64,000 bases of DNA from NCBI GenBank assembly GCA_905250125.1, contig CAJNOL010000820.1, forward strand, positions 18,787 through 82,786. Direction: 5' to 3'. A program made the position numbers and the translations under genes. Positions 59,784-64,000 of this stretch are shown in pieces (position 1 is the stretch's first letter; each line of letters opens with the position of its first letter). The notes below the pieces were generated by a model, which was given only the letters and a program-made list of their open reading frames with translations, ran no database searches and had not been told where the DNA came from. The stretch comes from Rotaria sordida (taxonomy: Eukaryota; Rotifera; Eurotatoria; Philodinida; Philodinidae).

Positions 59784-62476
59784 GTATAAAAAATATGTTT
59801 GTAATTTGAGCATTAAGGACGACGTTCTTATCTAATTAACAATAATATTTCAATATTCTCTTTAATAACATTTTTTCATAACCTAGAAAAGAAAACATAG
59901 AGAAAATGAGAAGAGAGAGAGAGAAAAAGAAAAAAAGGAATGCAATAACCAATGCAAGAAAACTCAATCAATGCATAAAACAAAAAGAAAAAACTACGCT
60001 ATTCGACAATATACATTTTACGAAGCATTTCATGTTACTTTTTGTTATTTGATCACCTGTAAACTGAGATAAATTTGAAAGAAAAAAAAAACCAGAATCA
60101 ATTCTTTATTAACTGTATTTGCGTCGAATGAATACATGCCTTTTGTTTTTTCTAAATATATTTTATATAAAAAATCTGTTTTAATTAATATTTAAGAAAA
60201 AAATATACGAATAAAATTTTATAGATAAAAAACTTTTGAATTTAATCATTTGCAAATAATATCTATAAACAAAAAAAATTCTCTAAGCTGTACACTACTT
60301 AATGATAAATATATCGAATTTTTTTTCTCTCTCTCTCATATGTTATTAGGAAAAAGGATATTTCCTATGAGATTTTCTTCTAGACAACTATTAATAGTTA
60401 TAGACAGATAAATTGACTATGTGTTTATTGGCATCATGTCCGTAACAAAAAAAAAAATGTGCATAGAGTTTATATTAGATCAAGTTCGACTTTTGTCTTA
60501 CTTATTACAAGAAACATATATATGTTAAAACATTAATAAAATTAATTTATTTGATTGAGAATTCTTTAGACTTTTATAAAACCAAAATATTTTGATTAAT
60601 GACAAATATTTTATAGAAAGTATCTTGAATAATTTAGATGACATATGAGATTTCATGCATGACAAATGAAGTTTGTTTTTGCTTTTCATAATATGACAAA
60701 TATTATTATCACATGAATGAGATTATAAGAATTTAGATGTGACATATTAATTAAAAGAAAAAAAAACCTAAACATTGAAATATGTCTGGAAATAAATTAT
60801 ACTTTTTAAATTTACAAGAATTACAATTGTAATTCATCCAAATATGAAGAGAAAAAAAAAACACAACGAATCTTACTAAGGATAGTTTGATGATTAGCAT
60901 GATGGTCTTTTGAGAATACTAGTGTTTATATTATGACTGATGAAGAACAGATTAGTTTAGTATAAATATCTAAATGATTGAATAAAACTTTGAAGAGTAA
61001 TTTTTTTTATTAAAACTATGATTGAGACTAAACTAATTCTTTCAATATTCATAAAATCAAACAATTAAATTTAAAAAAAAAATTTCTAAAATAACAAAAT
61101 CCATAGTATTACAATATAATATATTAAATAGACATGTAGCTTCATCTTAATTAACTTATAATAACAAAACACAAAGAACTAGTATCTTATTTTTCTATAA
61201 GAAGTAATATATGACTCTTTTTTTTTTGTTTTCTTATATATAATTATTAATCAACCGAACTCAATAACAATTACAATCTTTTTCTTTGTATTATATAAAT
61301 GTCGGCTATTTAATATCTAATAAACAAGTCTAAAAAAACAAAACCGTAAGAATTAATATTTAAATGAACTCTAATGCTTTAATGTTATTTCATACTCTAT
61401 CAGCAAAATTATAGACTATTCAAGCAAAACAAAAAAACAACTTTTCAAAATTAGAATAATTTTATTCTGTTTTTAGAAAAGAAACTTATCAATGCAAATA
61501 ATAAATTACTATTAGAATCAATTAATGCAGTAGTAATTTTAGTGTGTGATATCTCTTAACTTACATTAAGATTTTTATCATATATAAACTATCACATTTC
61601 TATAAAATGATTTTGTTTATTTATTCTATTATATATTGCTGATAATTACCTTTTATAAACAAACAGTTCTAAAGATATATAAGTATGAGAAAAGGGGAAA
61701 AAAAAACTAATCAGTAGTAAACATTCGATCAACATCAACGATAGAACAATCTATAAGTAATTAACAAGATGAAATTTGATAGGGACAAAAAAAAAATAGA
61801 AGTTTAGTAATGTCGAACCAATGCACCAAAAAAAAAAAAAAGTAAAGATCATATAAACAAGTTATTCTAAATTGTGCTAATAACTAACATAAGAACGAAA
61901 AAACAAAAATATCTATTAAATAATCATTCAGAATATTTAAAATAAAATGAGAAATGATCATTTTTTATTTTAAAAAATTTGTTTTTTTTTCTGTTATCTA
62001 CCAAAATAAAATTTAATTAGTGCACGTACAATCTATTGATTTAGTTCTCTAAAATTTTTATATAAGCAATAGAATTTTTCCTTTTTTAGAAAGCTAAAAG
62101 ACAATGATTCTTTTTATTTTTTGACACTTATTCAAGTAAAAATATGTCATATTAATGTCATCTTTTGTAGTTAAATACATTCAAGACTCGATGATTCAAA
62201 AACAGAAGAAACCATATGTTATGATTGGTTTATCGATCGATAAATGTGTATTGATTATACTGAATAATATCATTTCAAAAATTAAATAATAGAACCAATC
62301 AAAAAAAAACAAAAATTCTTTTAATAATCATCGTCTAATCATTATTTCTATTGGTAATAAATCAAAATTTAATAGAAACTATTAGTTGAGGAGAACAAAA
62401 CAAAAAAACAAAAAAAAAAACCTATGAAGTATTTTATTAATAAGAAAACAAAAAAAAAAAAACTTTTTCTTTTTGC
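59784..62476. other. Intergenic, AT-rich, no gene seen
   Basis: 2.7 kb of very AT-rich sequence with many poly-A/T runs between the GPCR 5' end and the next gene's 3' end. No open frame, repeat pair or RNA gene is supported. Confidence 0.5.
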
Positions 62477-63792
62477 TTAAGCAAATATAGCTGTTAATTG
62501 TTGTTCACCTCCAAGGTAAACTACTTTTGGTTCATATATACAATCATCAGAAGTTGTTATTGGTGTACTATCATTATCATCACTAGATGAAAGTTTTGTA
62601 TTATTACGAAATACTTTATATGTTACATTATCATAGTCACACTTTGTTGGTAATGTCAGTTGTTGTTGATTTGTACAGATAGAATCAATTGGTGCAAGAT
62701 ACTGATTTTTTTGTTGTTGACGACGTAATATATATATGCTAATTCCCACAATGAGACTAATCATAAAAAGAATTAGACATAAAACAATTATTGAAATCGT
62801 AACAATATTAAGCGAATTTAAATAGTATGGTTTATAATTTATATTTTGACAAATTCCATGTATACATGTTTCATTTGATGAACATCGAATAAATGAATTA
62901 CATATTCCACCTATTTGACTTTCACAATAGGCTAATTAAAAAATGAAATAGAACAAAATAAAAAAAAAACAACAATATTTATTTCTCTTCTATTACCTCG
63001 ATCATTATCTAATAATATTTTAGTTGATGTATTCTTTGGACATGTACACATTGTTGATGAACTATTTTGATGACACCATTCTAAACATCTGATATTTTTC
63101 ATTGTACATTGTTCTATAGTATGAACAATATGTATACATATTGGATATTGATTTTGTATTAAATAAGATTGTAAAGGTTGTCGACATATACAACGATGTT
63201 TTATATGATCACATTGATAATTTTCATATGGATAACATGAATTATCATTTGAACAATAATCATTTAATGTTGATTCAATATTTAAATCAAGTTTAAATAA
63301 TTGTTTATGATCTGTACGATAAAGTGTTTTTGTTGAACAATCAATTTTTGTTAAATTTTTTAAATATATTTTACCAGATGGTAAATACATAATATTTTTA
63401 TTAATAAATGTTGTACGAACAAATTCTCCATTTAATGTTGATGATGATTCAAGTGATTGCCAATCAAATAATAAATTTTTATATGAACATTGTATCATAT
63501 TTAAATTAAAACGTATAAATGGTTTTGAAGATTTATTATGATTTATAATAGTAATTAATAAATCATTGTCGTCATTTCTATTTAATGGATATGGTAATAT
63601 CATTGATAATGTTCGTTTATCATTTGTTGTTATATTATTATTATTAAATAAATAAGAAGAATAATTATAATAATTAAATGAACAATTAGAAAGAAAAATT
63701 AACTTATTAGGAGTACAATTTCTATATTCACCAAATCCGACGACAACGATAATTATCATTAGATAAAAAAGAAATATACGATTAGACAACAT
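62477..63792 (-). CDS. Cys-rich single-pass membrane protein
   Basis: Two exons, 63792-62997 and 62931-62477, with a 65-nt GT..AG intron splitting a Gly/Ala codon, giving 416 aa. There is a clear N-terminal signal peptide (RIFLFYLMIIIVVVGF) and an Asn-rich ectodomain with many N-x-S/T sites. Three short Cys-rich segments recall EGF/EB-type modules: CSNDNSCYPYENYQC...CICR, CTMKNIRCLEWC...CTC, and CESQIGGICNSF...CSSNETCIHGIC. A transmembrane helix follows (IVTISIIVLCLILFMISLIVGISIYI), then a basic stop-transfer RRQQQK and a ~75-residue cytoplasmic tail with Tyr residues. It looks like a type I receptor or adhesion protein; no specific family is recognised. Confidence 0.8.
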
Positions 63793-64000
63793 GCGATGTT
63801 CGTGCTTGTCGATAAGCCCATCTAATCTGATGGAAAAACGTCACGTTATTGTTACTAAAAATGAACGAAATAAGTTAGTTAGTACATTGAGTTCATAATC
63901 AGAATGAATGAGAACGCCTGTTTGTCTAATATGATCAGTCAAACAGAAACATTTGATGATGAGATCAAGCTAGAATAATAATAATAATAATAATAGTAGC
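63793..64000. other. Upstream flank of the membrane-protein gene
   Basis: 5' flank with no ORF. It ends in an (ATA)n-type microsatellite at about 63975-63996 at the window edge. Confidence 0.5.

Noticed and set aside
1..64000. CRISPR arrays, operons, bacterial ribosome binding sites
   Set aside because: The window is eukaryotic with spliceosomal introns; no regularly spaced direct repeats of CRISPR type were seen.

Overview
This is eukaryotic DNA, most likely from a bdelloid rotifer. The sequence is very AT-rich. Most genes are interrupted by short GT..AG introns of about 45-80 nt. The ionotropic glutamate receptor gene has a K+-channel-like GYG pore motif, a feature reported for bdelloid glutamate receptors. 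The only telomere-like array is built on TGTGGG, the repeat I recall for bdelloids. The bdelloid assignment is inference; the exon structures and repeats were read from the sequence.

Layout. 1-3 kb: AT repeat, a foldback element, then tRNA-Ile(AAT). 3.4-4.6 kb (-): ELOVL-type fatty acid elongase. 5.1-12.8 kb (-): nine-exon coiled-coil protein with long TE-bearing introns and a doubtful 5' end. 16.5-18.0 kb (+): four-exon protein ending in a death-domain-like module. 18.3-20.3 kb: two foldback elements. 20.4-22.2 kb (-): IAP with three BIR domains, a UBA-like region and a RING. 22.4-22.9 kb (-): small orphan ORF. 24.7-27.5 kb (-): single-exon, 926-codon glutamate receptor. 27.5-31.6 kb: no gene, but a tandem repeat and a CpG-rich tract with CRE-like sites. 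31.6-32.0 kb (+): intronless DUF4345-like membrane protein, a candidate for bacterial acquisition. 32.1-36 kb: piggyBac-like MITE, hAT-like MITE and a decayed Tc1/mariner element. 36.3-38.8 kb: GT-rich DNA, the TGTGGG array and a 981-base assembly gap. 39.2-42.6 kb (+): 3' part of an unknown acidic protein whose 2.8-kb intron is stacked with transposons, including a hAT MITE nested in a palindrome. 43.9-44.1 kb (-): small orphan. 47.2-49.3 kb (-): ribosomal protein eL43 (L37a) and mitochondrial ribosomal protein uL3m. 52.6-53.2 kb (+): gamma-glutamylcyclotransferase-like protein. 55.2-55.9 kb (+): disordered protein. 56.1-59.7 kb (-): rhodopsin-class neuropeptide-type GPCR. 62.5-63.8 kb (-): Cys-rich single-pass membrane protein.

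The genes do not form a pathway. They are mixed housekeeping and signalling genes separated by a dense set of elements with long terminal inverted repeats; I count at least 14 palindromic or TIR-bearing units. The observations most worth follow-up are the receptor pore, the nested hAT insertion whose empty site survives in the opposite palindrome arm, the shared-end foldback family, and the interstitial telomere-like array beside the gap.
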